A stretch of DNA of 64,000 nucleotides. Origin: Ascochyta rabiei (lineage: Eukaryota; Ascomycota; Dothideomycetes; Pleosporales; Didymellaceae). Shown one piece after another: positions 11,277 through 24,486 of this stretch (position 1 is the stretch's first letter; each line of letters starts with the position of its first letter). The notes under the pieces are model-generated. The model saw nothing but the letters and a program-made list of their open reading frames with translations, was not told where the DNA came from and ran no database searches. The translations under genes were made by a program, and so were the position numbers. The DNA lies in assembly GCF_004011695.2 (NCBI RefSeq), contig NC_082420.1, positions 1,301,001 to 1,365,000 on the forward strand. Reading direction: 5' to 3'.

Positions 11277-12564
11277 TTTGTCTCGGTATTGCCTGTGTAT
11301 GGTTGTAAATGGAAAGACCACGGCTGACTGAACCGTGGATATGCAAGATAATTGCACTTAGTTTTTTCACCTGATCTTCAGCGTCTCGTTTGCACTTGAC
11401 TGAGAAAAGTCGATGGTACACCAGTCTCTCACATCTTACCGCTCTCAGATCAAGCTATCGCTACATGCCTTCAACAGGCTTCTCTACCGCGGGCTACCTT
11501 CACCTCTTTTAACCGATTTCTCACTCTCCTCCTTCCACACCCAACAATCAATACACCACTCACCGCTTCTCGCGACCCGATCAACCACACAACAACAAAG
11601 ACGCTGTATCGAACCACGCGGCGCCAGACTACAGAGCGTAAACGGCTCTATCGGATTAAGCAGCACATGGCCTGCTGGACAAGAGTACTCAACCCCATTT
11701 CTGAAGCACATGTAGTCCTAGTCCAAATTCGAAACCACCATCCGTCATTTCAAAAGCGTAGCGTGAATTCATCATGTACCCGACCAAACGATGCTGCGTG
11801 TTCGTCACAACCTTTAGATCGTGACAGAACGAGAGTACGAGAATCACCGAGACGCACTCACAGCGCAATTCCAACCTCGAGGATACTCTACACGAGACGC
11901 GGCGATTCGATCCTGCTTCATTCACCTCTTGGCTCTTCACGAATACAGGCACTGTTTTCATTAGATGTCTCCGTGAAGTTGTCCACGCACGGCGCTCTTG
12001 CTCGTCTACTTCCATCGCTCCACCATTGTATTATCCCCCCTCTCTCTTCTTTCACGCTCGCTTTCCTTCTCTCCCTCTCTAGTGCTCTCAACCTATGCAT
12101 CGGCGCCTCAACATACGCCTCACAGAGCCTTTCTTTGCCATCACAAACTCTCGTTGGACTGACACACTGAAGGTAAAAGTTGATGCACGCAAGTCCCGTG
12201 CAAGGGAGGAACACGCTATCGATGGTGTGCTTGCACGCGCTAAAGTAGGCTGTGCGTTGTGTGCATATGATGGATATTTAGATAGCGAAGGGTGATTGTT
12301 CTGTGGGTGGGATGGTGCTGTAGAGTTTAGATGTGCTCGGAGGAAGAGGAGGGGAGGGAGCGGGTGCATCACTAATGACGAGTGTAAAACGGGAAAAACA
12401 TCACTGATCAGTGCGTTTGATTTGACATGCCGAGCGAAAAATGGCACAAAGGAATATATACAACGAAATCTTAGCACGATTCCGATGATCGCTGTGCAAA
12501 CACCGCATCGAGATTCAGGTCCAGGTCTGCAGCCGAGTAAACTTCATCGAAGAGTGTCCTGCAC
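11277..12564. other. Intergenic, no gene recognised
   Basis: Separates the orphan gene from the 3' end of the xylanase gene. Several short open frames exist on both strands (for example 11667-12170 + and 12088-12477 -), but they overlap each other, are rich in Ser/Arg/His as expected of chance frames, and none matches a family I know. Confidence 0.5.
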
Positions 12565-13302
<738 letters not shown>

Positions 13303-13398
13303 CTTGGAATCTGTGTTGTAAGAGCCGTTTGTAGAATGGAAGAGTGTATTAGGGAGCGAGTGGCCGTGATGATGAATTGCCGGAAGAGCGAGTCAAGA

Positions 13399-13408
13399 TA
13401 TACTTATA
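13399..13408 (-). promoter_or_regulatory. TATA-like box of the xylanase gene
   Basis: TATAAGTATA on the minus strand, 97 nt before the xylanase ATG. The distance suits a highly inducible fungal promoter. Confidence 0.55.
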
Positions 13409-13847
13409 CATTTTTCCAATGTGGATCTCGAATAGGGAGTCAGGGTGAACAGCCTGGTCTGGTTCGCCGGGCTCGTAAGTGCATGATCGTGGAGCACGAG
13501 TCGTCTATGTGTTTTGTAGCCAAGTTGGGATGAACGACCGAAAGCGTGGAGCGTTAATATGCTGGGCTTGACTGGTTCGGCACATATACTATGTATTATT
13601 CTCGCACGCAGCCAATTGTACTTGCGAATTGCACGAAATGCTAAACATTTATCTTTGCTGCTTGCGTTCTGGTTGGTGCGTTGCTCTGAAACAGATTTCC
13701 CGGCCCAAGCCCGTTCGAACAATTAAAGGCCAATGTTTCAATATTGCCGTTGCGGGGCAGTTCTCGGAGATTCAGACCTGTGGCCAATCTTCTATCAGCT
13801 CTTTAGGGTTTTCTGGTCCTATGTGTCAGCCACGCGGTTCTTTCGAC

Positions 13848-13875
13848 GGCTAAAGGATCTTGTAGTAATCTGGGG
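13848..13875 (+). promoter_or_regulatory. XlnR-type GGCTAAA with adjacent CreA-type CTGGGG
   Basis: GGCTAAA (13848-13854) equals the consensus of the xylanase activator XlnR/Xyr1, and CTGGGG (13870-13875) fits the carbon repressor consensus SYGGRG. Both lie about 550 nt upstream of the GH11 start. Each is short enough to occur by chance. Confidence 0.4.
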
Positions 13876-15142
13876 TGCAGCTCTTAGTAGATTAGACCGA
13901 GCCTCAGGACGGTAGCATGGTGGCTACTTGTGAGGTGGTCGAGCGACACTGTCTTTTTAGTGTATCTGAGTAATATGGAGCAGAGGATGGCAGAAGTTGA
14001 GTTAGAGTTGCGGCTGTCAGTTACGGGTTGTCCAAGTGACAGATGAAAGGACGGTGGCACCTGCGTTTGCCCCATATTTTGAAACAACGCTCCAGCACGA
14101 CACAGCACCTGCCATCTCGACTCCTACTCACTCAGCTGGGTTATGCAGCGGGGCCTCAGAGGCGGCGCCCTCAAATTGTGTGCGTATACTGCGCCACAGC
14201 CCGGGTATTGTCGTGACAGGCGCAGACGATCTCGGGATTTTCTGGATAGCGGCATGCACCCCAGGTCCATCCTCCCGCTCCACTGCATTTGCCAAGAGCT
14301 CTTCTTCAGGCTTGTCCCGGCGGCAGAAAGGATTTGAGGAGCTTGCTTCGGCCGCAGGGCTTGGACAAGGAACGCCCACGTCAGAAATAGAGTATTGGCA
14401 GCAGCCTGCCGTTAGCAGCGGTATTGAGAATGCTTGGCTTTGTGCATTATTGCTGTTTGCCATTTAGCTGGAGTACTAAGGGTGTCTAACGGCTTGTCCT
14501 AGTTCCCTTCGTAGTTTTGCCATCAGCTGTGTGAACAGAATACACAGGGTCCTTAGTAACGACTGTTCTCTTGTCGTAAAGCAATCTAAGCATGGTCTGC
14601 CATCAGGTCGTATGGCGTGTTGGACCGCTCACCACTCCATCTAATCACCAATGTGCAGTAAGACGGTTAATCAGCCCTGCACTGTCTCGACAAGGTCCTC
14701 CATGGCACTCGAGGAGTCCCACTGTGTAATCTCTTCCTTGTTAGTCCTCAGCCGCAACGATTATAGCTTATGTGACGTTATCGTGCTGGCCTATATGGAT
14801 GACACTGTGGGTCGCAGTCCTCAGACACGTCGCATGGCGGGATGTTACGAGTGCTGAGATGCAATGCTCAATCATAACACTGCAGGGCCTTGATTGCAAG
14901 GCGGAGCCTCTCCAGTAAGAACGAGCGTGGTGTTGGAAATAGATGCGATGTGAATAAGGTCCCGGAAGACAAGACTCAGCATCGTGAGACGTTCGAATTT
15001 CCGGACAGTCGCGATTCGACTTTTTGGGCCCTTAGATGGGTGGCGCGAAGACCTTGTCGCGCGCCTTGTTTCGATAGGTCATGTCGTCGAGCGACCTGAT
15101 GCTTAGAGACGTGGGAGTGGGTGGTAAGTCGTTGCCTCTGCT
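13876..15142. other. Intergenic, no gene recognised
   Basis: Between the xylanase promoter and the 3' end of POP5. Short open frames at 14036-14467 (+) and 14128-14463 (-) mirror each other and neither resembles a protein family. I see no tRNA or tandem repeat. Confidence 0.45.
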
Positions 15143-15747
15143 TCACTCGCTCATCTCCTCGCTTTCTTCACCATGGTCGACCACCGCCAGGACATCGTTG
15201 CTCCTCCTCTCCTTGTCGACGCTCTTCTCGACGCTGCTGAGCATAGGATCCGCCCCTCTCCCTTCCCACGTCTTAGCTCTCTTGACAATCCTCTGACTTC
15301 TGCGAATGACCTCCTCTTCAGCCTTGCGTATCGTGGCGCTGACTCTGATGACCCTGCACACGACTGGTATCTCGGCCCTGGGCAGTTTTGTGACGTAGGT
15401 GAGTGCTGCCCATACCATCTCGTAGTGGTCGCGCGGACAGCGAATGATTGCGGTTGAAGTCGATGCGGAGTAGTAGTTGACTGAGTTCAGAGTCAGCTCA
15501 CGGTCGCTACCGTGTAGGGTATCTGATATAGCGCGCCTTTCAAACTACTCGATACCATCCCGCTCCCATAGTCGCCGTACAGGTCCTCCACAGCATCGCG
15601 CACCAGGCGTACGAGCGTGCCCGCATTGAAGGCATCTGGTGTGGGAGAGTGGATTTGCACCAAGTCCGGGAGCGTCGTGCGCGACTTGGGCGAAGGCTCT
15701 GGATAGAGAAAGTTGACGACAAGGTATCGAAACTTCACGCGGACCAT
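15143..15747 (-). CDS. POP5: RNase P/MRP protein subunit POP5
   Basis: Small shared subunit of RNase P and RNase MRP, which process tRNA and rRNA precursors. Two exons, 15747-15537 and 15480-15143, give 182 aa. The N-terminus MVRVKFRYLVVNFLYPEP and the stretch DLVQIHSPTPDAFN are typical of the family, as are GDYGSGMVSSSLK and, after the splice, TSTAIIRCPRDHYEMVWAAL and IRKAEEEVIRRSQRIV. The only join that keeps phase and motif requires a GC-AG intron (15536-15481, 56 nt, CTGAC branch, ACTCAG acceptor) and yields SSLKVNYYSAST. The C-terminal tail is acidic. It is divergent from the R-SNARE gene, 436 bp away. Confidence 0.92.
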
Positions 15748-16183
15748 GGCGAGTGCTCAGTGTAAGCTGCGAGACGTGGTGGAGGGGTGCAGTGGTGCGG
15801 AAGGTGCCGTCGAGGTGAAGGGGGTGGAAGCAGCTTGTCGCAGAAGCAAAAGTCTCGTGGCCTCGGCGCTGCAGAGACTTCCTCGACGTCCAGTGTTCTT
15901 CGCCAGCTGTGTCTGAATCGTTGTTTGTTATTGCAGTTGCGCGCGTCAAGTCGCTCTCAACCTCCAGAAATTCAACGCTCAGCCCTACAACGCGCACCAA
16001 TCGCAACCTCGGCCCCAGCTCTAGCGCCAAGTGGGTATGACGCGCCTTGCCCGGCGGTGTATCCCCAGCTTTCTGCCTCCCACACCAACAACGCCAACCA
16101 CAACGGCAGCCTCCCCACGCTTCACTCCTTCTTCCCGCCGTCTGAACATCTCCTATCCAGTGCACATCCGTGAGCCATCCAAG
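15748..16183. promoter_or_regulatory. Divergent promoter of POP5 and the R-SNARE gene
   Basis: 436 bp between two ATGs facing away from each other. CT/CCA-rich near the SNARE start (5' UTR character). No other gene seen. Confidence 0.55.
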
Positions 16184-17026
16184 ATGGCTTCCTCGTCTTC
16201 ATCTACGCCTCTGCTCTAGTACCTCCCCGCCCACCCCCATGCTCACCACCCGCTGACATCCCCCCAGCGCATGCATAGCCCACAACACCACCGTCCTGAC
16301 CGAGCACACCGCGTCCGCCTCCTCCAACGCCAGCTCCCTCGTCTCGCTCGTCCTCCCCAAATTGACGCACACGTCGTCGGCCCACAAGACAATCGACCAA
16401 TCCAAATTCTTCATCCACGTCGTCACAAAATCGCCCTCGGACTTCCCCACCGCGCAAGCCAGCGCAGGCGGGCTCACCTTCCTCGTCATTGCCGAGCGCG
16501 ACCTCGGCCAGCGCATACCCTTCGGCTTCTTGACCAATCTCGAGAAGAGGTTCTTCACCGAGTTCGACACAGAGACGACCAACTTTGCCGATCTGCCGCC
16601 GTACGGGTGCGCGAGCTTCAATGGCGCGCTGAAGAGGTTGATGGTTGAGCAGGGCGCTACGCAGGCGGGGCAGGCCGATGCGCTGAGGACCGCGCAGCGA
16701 GAGATTGAGGGTGTGAGGGAGATTATGACGGAGAACATCGAGCGGGTGCTGGAGAGGGGGGAGCACATGAGCGTGCTTGTTGACAAGACAGGGCGATTGG
16801 GGGACAATGCAAGGGACTTCAGGGTCAGGTCCCGGACGCTGAAGAGGAGGATGTGGTGGAAGAACGTCAAGCTGATGGTGCTGTTGTGTTTGGTCATCAT
16901 CTTCCTGATCTACCTGTTCGTTGGCTTTGGATGCGGACTCCCCGGTAAGTCCATCGTTCTCGAGAGAAAGGAAAAACGGCTGAATGCTAACACATCCCAG
17001 CATGGGGCAGGTGCCTACACCACTGA
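16184..17026 (+). CDS. R-SNARE, longin/synaptobrevin (VAMP7/Nyv1-like)
   Basis: Tail-anchored vesicle fusion protein. Three exons, 16184-16218, 16268-16944 and 17001-17026 (introns of 49 and 56 nt), give 245 aa. Exon 1 joins as TPLLYACIAHNTTVLTEH, the start of the longin fold. The synaptobrevin helix has the zero-layer Arg in NIERVLERGEHMSVLVDKT, then basic residues and a C-terminal membrane anchor (LMVLLCLVIIFLIYLFVGF) ending GCGLPAWGRCLHH. A longin domain of this length plus a short lumenal tail fits the VAMP7/Nyv1 group used at the vacuole or endosome; which compartment is inference. The stop lies 790 nt from the end of the convergent pyrimidine gene. Confidence 0.92.
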
Positions 17027-17815
17027 GTGTTGCAGACGGAAAGCCACAACATCGCTCACCCCCTCCCTAACCCTCGATCCAGGCTTTGCAACATTGCAGT
17101 GTAACGACCATATTGAAAGCGTGATGACACAAGCCGAAAACCCACTTCTCAAGCAAGCAAACAGTCTTCATCCATTGTGTATAAACGAAACAAGGCGTGG
17201 CGTTCGGCGCATGCAGTACCCAAATATTACATCTATTCGTAACCCTCCATTGAGAACCAAATTCCTTTCATTTCAGAACGCCGCCCTTCTTTTCGAACCG
17301 TGGTCCTTTTCCCCGGTCCCCCAAGATCTGCTGTCGTTGATGGTCGTCCGAACGCTTCGTAGTCCATGTAACCCCCTCCAGTCCCAGTCCCAGTCCCAGT
17401 CCAAATTAGCGCCGGTGATCCCCCGAACGTACTGAACCGCGGCTCCGAAAAAATAGAATAGCCTCCCCACCCTCCCAACACCCTGTGTGAAACGCCAAAA
17501 TACGCTGAAGAAAAAATGAAATAGCTTCCCCCAATCCGAAAAATGCAGGAAGAGAAGTGCGGGAAAGATTATACATCATACATGTACCCGAGTGGGAGTC
17601 GTGCGCGAGAGCGACACCGCGACCAACACGGTGGGGAGGAGCAAACGCCTATCTAAATGCTTGCAAAGTCTAGTGATACGTCTACTAGCTGTCGTTAAGG
17701 AAAGCATGGAAAACAAAAACGCCTATTTGGTTTTGTGCTTTTTGTCGAAAACGCCGGAGGAAATCAAGTACAGAGTGCTCGTGAGCAGCTACACGGTACG
17801 CTAATCAACACACGC
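17027..17815. other. Convergent 3' flanks
   Basis: Terminator region between the R-SNARE gene and the pyrimidine gene. It contains four copies of CAGTCC (17379-17402). No further gene recognised. Confidence 0.5.
17379..17402. repeat. CAGTCC hexamer, four copies
   Basis: Perfect 24-nt tract in the 3' flank of the R-SNARE gene. Confidence 0.9.
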
Positions 17816-20800
17816 TTATGGGGCCATGACCATAGCAAGCAGCGCCATGCGAGTGTACAATCCGTACCTCATCTGTGCAACTGTCAGTCATGTTGTTGAA
17901 CGAAACAGGAAGGATACTTACCTGTCTGAAGTACGCCGCCCTGGGGTCAAAGTCCACCTCCTCGTGAATCTCGTTGTTCCTTGGCAGCGGGTGCATGACA
18001 ATCATGTTGGTCTTGGCCTGCTTGAGGACCTTGTTGTCGATAACGAATGAGTCCTTGACTTGCTCATAGCTCGCTTGATCGGGGAAGCGCTCCTTCTGTA
18101 CACGAGTGCAGTACAGAACGTCGGATGAAGCGATAATCTCTGGGGTAAGCTCGTTTGAGATTGTCTTCAGCTGACCGCGAGATTTGAGAGCCTCGCGGAC
18201 AGAGCTGGGCATGCTGAGCGACTCGGGGGATACGAGGTTGACGCTGCAGTCGTAGTGGGACAGCAGCTCGCAGAGCGAGTGAACTGTGCGACCGTACTTA
18301 AGGTCACCGACAAAGGTGATGGTGAGTCCGTTAACAGATCCAAGCTCTTCACGGATGGTGAAGATGTCAAGTAGTGCTTGTGTCGGGTGCTCGCGGCTGC
18401 CGTTACCAGCATTGATGACAGGAACGCCAGAGAACTTGGCGGCGATGTCGATCGACTCCTCGTGCGGGTGACGGAGGACGATGGCATCACCGTAGCATCC
18501 CAGAGTGCGGATGGTGTCGGCAATGGACTCGCCCTTCTTGGTGGATGAGACAGACTCATTGACGATGACAACCTCACCACCAAGACGCTTCATGGCAGCG
18601 TCGAACGATGCAGATGTGCGCGTCGAAGGCTCGAAGAACATGGTGCACAGGACATGACCCTTGAGGATGTCGAGACAGCCCTGCTTCTGAGCACCGAGGC
18701 GCATCTCCTGAGCGATAGTGAACAGCAAGTGGAGGTCGGAACGGCTGAACTGCTTGACAGATGTGATATGCTTACGCTTGAATGGAGACTTGGCAAGCAG
18801 TTGAGACAGAGACAGCGAGTTGCTCTTGTTCATCTGGCCGTAGGAGTCACCGTGGCCTCCAGACTCAGACACGAACTCCTGATAGTCGACACTGCTGATC
18901 TGGAGATCGTAGTGGCGAGCGATAGCTTCGATCAAAAGCTTCGCGTTCTTGACGTTGGTTACAAGAGGAGTCTGGTAGTCGACAGCCATGCGGCGAGTGC
19001 GGTAACCTCTGGACATGTAGTTGGCCGGTCGTCGGAAACGGTTGCTGGAGGGCAGGTTGATGTACAGATCGATCAAGTTGTTTGACAAATGCTGCGTCAG
19101 AGAGTACTCTGCCTTCTGCTCGTCGTGCTCGCCGGGTGGCAGTACTTCCAAGAACTTAACTGGGAGGCCGTGTTCCTGGATGTAATCGGCAGTTCCGGCG
19201 GTGGCAAACAATTTGTAGCCCATCTTGTGCAGATTCTGAATAGAAGGCAGCATCTCGAGCTTGTCCTTGAACGAACCGATAGAGAACAGGATGTTTTTGT
19301 TCGGCAGCCTGAAACCGGTAGCGATGAGGCCCTTGAGGTAGGCCTCGTACTTGTCGCGACCGAAGCAAGCCACCTCACCGGTGGAGGCCATCTCCACACC
19401 GAGGACGGGATCGGCACCGGAGAGACGAGAAAAGGAGAACTGGGGAACCTTGACACCAACGTAGTCCTTGGGGATGTTGGTAGGTGGGTACTCAGTAACT
19501 GGCAGACCAGCCATCGCCTTGGTAGCCATCTCGATGAGGTCGACGCCCATGACCTTGGAGACAAAGGGAGTAGATCGCGAAGCGCGAACATTGCACTCAA
19601 TGACCTTGATCTCGTTGTCCTTGGCGATAAATTGAATGTTATAAGGGCCAGTGATGTTCAGAGCGTAACCAATCTTGCGTGTCGCGTCTTCGATCTGGCG
19701 GATAGTTTCGGGGGACAGATCCTGAGGAGGCAGAATGAGAGTAGCATCACCAGAGTGAACACCGGCGTTCTCAACGTGCTCTGAGATGAAGTGACCAATC
19801 ATGGTACCGTTGCGGGCGACAGCATCCATCTCGATCTCCTTGGCGTTTTCGATATACTTGGTGATGACGACTGGATGCTCCTTGGACACATCTGCAGCCT
19901 GGTTGAGGTAGTTGGCCAAGTCGTGCTGGGAGTAGACAGTGTTCATCGCAGCTCCAGACAGAACATACGAAGGGCGCACAAGCACCGGATAAGAAACACG
20001 GTCGCAGAACTCGGTAGCCTCTTCGATGCTGGTAAGCTCCTTCCACGCGGGTTGGTCGACACTAATGCGGTCAAGCATGCGAGAGAACTTCCATCGGTTC
20101 TCAGCGGTATCGATCATCTCGGGCGAGGTGCCCAAGATCTTGACATCGTTGCGGTGAAGTGACAGGGCGATGTTGTTGGGGGTTTGTCCACCGACTGAAA
20201 TTACCACGCCGCTCGACGATTCGAGAGCGTAGATATCGAGTACCTATGCAATGTTAGACAAGGTGTGGATCTCCAACAGAATGAGAGTCACTCACAGTCT
20301 CGAGAGAGATGTTCTCGAAGTACAAACGATCAGCCTCATCGTAATCTGTGGATACAGTCTCGGGATTCTATCGGAAGTTAGCATACGTTCTCAACGGTGA
20401 AGGAAGCAGGAACAGATATCAAAGAGGTATTCAGACACATCGCAAGTGCACAGCGAGCACCTAAAGCCAATCAAAGGCCTCCATAAAGGTTGCTGTAGCC
20501 TTTGCTAGTACGCTGACGCAATGCGACTGAATACCTCTAGGCACACAAAGGGTATACTCATCATGGTATCGTTGATTGAGCGGGGGGATATTCGCCAATG
20601 GCGATTGGGAGGAATAGCTTACATAGTTAATCATCCTGCGAGATCCCGTTAGTAAGCTCCTTTGCAATTTTGTTGGATACACATACACAGTCTTGAACCC
20701 ATTCTCTCTAAGGGTTCTGATGGCTCGGACAGAGCACCAATCGAACTCGACCGAGGATCCAATGCGGTAGACACCGGAACCAAGAACCATGATGCCCTTA

Positions 20801-23795
20801 TCGTTGAACTCGATGTCGTGCTCGGTGCCGTTGTACGTCAAGTAAAGATAGTTCGTGTGGGCTGGGAACTCGGCAGCAACAGTGTCGATCTGCTTGACGA
20901 AGGGGAAGATGCCGGCGTCAACACGCACGCGGCGCACAGCGAGCTCGTTGGACCCCCAGAACTTGGCCAACTGACGATCAGAGAAACCGAGCGCCTTAGC
21001 CTTCTTGAGCAGAGGCAGAGTGATGCTTGAGGTGTTGTAGTTGGACATGGAGATCTCGAAGTTGCTCAGTGACTTGAGGCGGCTGAGGAACCACTTGTCG
21101 ATGTTGGTCAGTTCCCAGATCTTGTCAACAGTGTACCCAGACTTCATGGCGTTGGCAATAGCGAACAAACGCTGGTCAGAGGGTGTCTGAAGCTCCTGAT
21201 CAATCTCCATGAGAGCAGCGGTCTCGTTGAATCCCATGTTGCTGGGGTCAATCTCGCGAATGGCCTTCTGGATAGCTTCTTCGAACGTTCGACCGATACT
21301 CATGACTTCACCAACACTCTTCATGGAAGAGCCGAGGAGTGTGGAGACACGGGTAAACTTCTTCAAGTCCCAGCGAGGAATCTTGACAACGACATAGTCC
21401 AGGGAGGGCTCAAAGCAGGCGCAGGTGGAGCGCGTGACCGAGTTCTGAACCTCGTTCAAGGGGATGTTAAGACCCAGCTTGGCGGCGACAAAGGCAAGAG
21501 GGTATCCAGTTGCCTTCGAGGCGAGCGCAGAAGAACGCGACAGACGGGCGTTGACTTCGATGATGCAGTACTCGCGGGAGAAGGGGTTCAGCGCGTACTG
21601 TATGTTGCATTCTCCGACAACACCCAGGTGACGAATGACGTTGACAGCTGTGGTTCGCAGCATGTTGTAATCCTCATCGGACAGGGTCTGAGATGGCGCA
21701 ACGACGATGGAGTCTCCAGTGTGAATACCGAGAGGGTCGAAGTTCTCCATGTTACAAACGGTGATGCAGTTGTCGCGGCAATCACGGACGACTTCATACT
21801 CGATCTCCTTCCAGCCCTTCATACTGCGCTCGATGAGCACTTGAGGACTGGCGGCAAAGGCCTTGTTGCACAGTTCGAGGAGCTCATCGTCATTGTCAGC
21901 GAAGCCACTGCCCAGTCCACCGAGAGCGTAGGCAGCCCGGACAATGACAGGAAAACCGATGTCCTTGACGACGCGCATGGCCTCCTCGGTGCTGTTTGCA
22001 GAGGCAGACTTGGCGCACTTCTCGCCGATCGAGTCCATAGCACGAGCGAACAGCTCTCGGTCTTCAGTGGTGATGATGGTGTCGATGGGAGTTCCGAGAA
22101 CCTTGACACCAAGACCCTCAAACTCATCTTTCAGCTGAATGCCGACTGAGAGGGCGGTCTGGCCACCAAATGTAACGTAGATGCCGTCAGGACGCTCCTT
22201 CTGGATGACCTTGCGGACGAAGTCGGCGTTGACTGGGAGGAAGTAGACCTTGTCGGCAAGGCCCTTGGAAGTTTGAATAGTAGCAATGTTGGGGTTGATG
22301 AGGATCGTGTAGATGCCCTCTTCCTTCAAAGCCTTGATGCACTGACTTCCAGAATAATCAAACTCTCCGGCCTGTCCAATGCTAAGACCACCACTGCCAA
22401 GGACGAGGACCTTCTTGACATCGACGCGGGGTGTCAACTTCTTGTTCTCCTCGATTGTGCCACCGGGGAACTCTACGGGCTGAGACATGACCTCAGAAGA
22501 AGCGATCGACTTCTGGATTGTGCTGATGAAGACATCGAAGAGGTATTCGGTGTCGCGAGGACCGGGCGTGTGCTCGGGGTGAAATTGCACACTGAAGTAA
22601 GGTTGCTGGACATGGCGGATACCCTCGTTACTGCCATCATTGGCGTTGACGAACAGCTCCTCCCAACCGTTAGGCAGAGTCTTGGAGTCCACAGCGTAAC
22701 CGTGGTTCTGCGATGTGATGTGGCACTTTCCGGTGATCATGCTTGTGCAAGGAATGTTGTGGCCGCGATTACCAAACTTCATCTTGAGTGTGCTGGCGCC
22801 GGAAGCTCTTGCGAGCAACTGGTGTCCGAGACAGATACCAAAGATGGGTGTTCGTGCCTCATCCATGGCCGATTTGATGTGCTTCACCGTGGCTTCCATC
22901 TTCGCCGGGTCACCAGGGCCGTTGGAGATGAAAAGACCGTCGTAGTCCTTGCCCGCGAGTCGAGGGAAGTCGTAGTCCCACGGAACTTGCAGGACTTCGA
23001 CTCCCCGGCGTACCAGACATCTCAGCTGGTTGTATTTGAGACCGACATCAACAGTCACTACACGCACGGGACGGCCGGAGGGGTGCTTCAGAGCCGTGGA
23101 AGGGTCGGGAGTGAAGAGCCTGGGTTCCTTGATAGAGACTGTGCAGGCGTCAGACAAGATCACTTTGGAAGACGTCCTATGTATTCACCTTCAGCGACCA
23201 GGTTCTTCGTGTTGGGGTCTACCCATTCGATCTGCTCGAAGCTGCTGCTCCAGTCCTCGACCTCACCGCCAGCCAGCGCCGACGTGTCAACCGCGCCGTT
23301 GGTGAGAGCGGTGGACGAGGAAACGGGGCCTGTTCGCTGTCTCAAGCGAGCAAGCATGCTTCCTTCTTCGCGGATGCGCTTTGTGAGAGCTCGGGTATCA
23401 ACGCCAGTAATGGCAGGCACGCCCTGCTCCTTGAGCCATGCGCCCAGCGAAGAGGAGGCCATGTAGTGCGAGAACTCCTCTTCGGCGTAGGTGGCCACTA
23501 CGAGACCAGCAATGTGGATCTCCTTGGCCTCAAAGTGCGCAGGAATGTCCTGGGCGAGCGCATCAATGTCTTCGCGCGAGGGCACACCATAGTTGCCCAC
23601 CAAAGGGAATGTGATGACCAGGATTTGGCCGCGGTACGAGGGGTCAGTTATCGACTCGGGATAACCCACCATACCAGTCTGGAAGACCAATTCACCCGCA
23701 ATGCTCTTCTCAGCACCAAAGCTCTGTCCGAAGCAGACGTAGCCATCCTGGAGCTCAAGCGCCAGGTTCTGGCTCTCGTCGGGGCGTGGGGCCAT
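17816..23795 (-). CDS. URA2: Carbamoyl-phosphate synthase (glutamine)/aspartate carbamoyltransferase
   Basis: First two steps of pyrimidine synthesis, inhibited by UTP in fungi. Six exons: 23795-23189, 23138-20687, 20635-20623 (13 nt), 20367-20296, 20243-17922 and 17872-17816; all junctions keep phase and total 1,840 aa. Glutaminase about 15-420 with nucleophile C305 in IFGICLGHQ; CPSase from about 446 ([19 protein letters not shown]) through both ATP-grasp halves; an MGS-like regulatory region to about 1505 ([20 protein letters not shown]); ATCase from about 1535 with [12 protein letters not shown] near 1585 and the terminal [18 protein letters not shown]. The linker between CPSase and ATCase is only about 30 residues, so the inactive dihydroorotase-like segment of yeast Ura2 and Aspergillus PyrABCN is absent. 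In Aspergillus the gene is called pyrABCN. Confidence 0.96.
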
Positions 23796-24486
23796 GATTT
23801 GTGAAGTGAGAGACAGCTCGAGGGCTCAAAGTACCCTGGAGAAGCGAGACTGCCGGACAATGGTGGAGGAGAGAGGAGAAGAGCTCTATGCGAGTCGAAA
23901 CTTTTTTCTTACCACTGCAGCAGCGGGGTGTCTGGCTCGTGATTGGCCCCACCTTTGCTAGCGCGAGGTTTTTCTGGTGCGCTTGATCGAGCCTTTCTCG
24001 CCGAGTCCGGAAGTCGCTGCTGCTCAACATCTCGAGTTTCAAGTCGACCCAGGACTGCAATTGCTGGGGTGCCGTAATGCACACGGCGTATCTGCTGATT
24101 CAACTACTTCTTCCTGGAGTGCACCACTTGTTCCAAATTCCCACAGCGCGTTGCGGCTCAACCTCTGCGCCCTTGAATGACGCCGATCGTCCAGAGACTG
24201 AATGCGGTGTGATGAAGCCTCGCCAAACCTGCCAATCGCACGCCGCGGGGTCGCCTCACCCTTGTCCAGTTGACGTCGCCATCGCGCTCTAGCAGTTCAA
24301 AAGCACTGCGGTTGAAGAAGATTCTTTTAGTTTTGTGCGATGATGCTTTTTTTTCATCATCTGCTTGAGTTGAATCTACTCTTATGCGATAGATGTTTAT
24401 CTTGAGAGGGATTGGGTCTTTGAACCCACTCGTGGCTGTAAAGTACGAATGAAAGCACCCGATAAAACACTCCGACAAGGACCAGA
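23796..24486. other. Intergenic
   Basis: Upstream region of the pyrimidine gene and 3' flank of the disrupted kinase gene. No gene or notable repeat seen. Confidence 0.5.

Noticed and set aside
14036..14467. 143-codon frame between the xylanase gene and POP5
   Set aside because: Mirrored by a similar frame on the opposite strand and without protein-like features.
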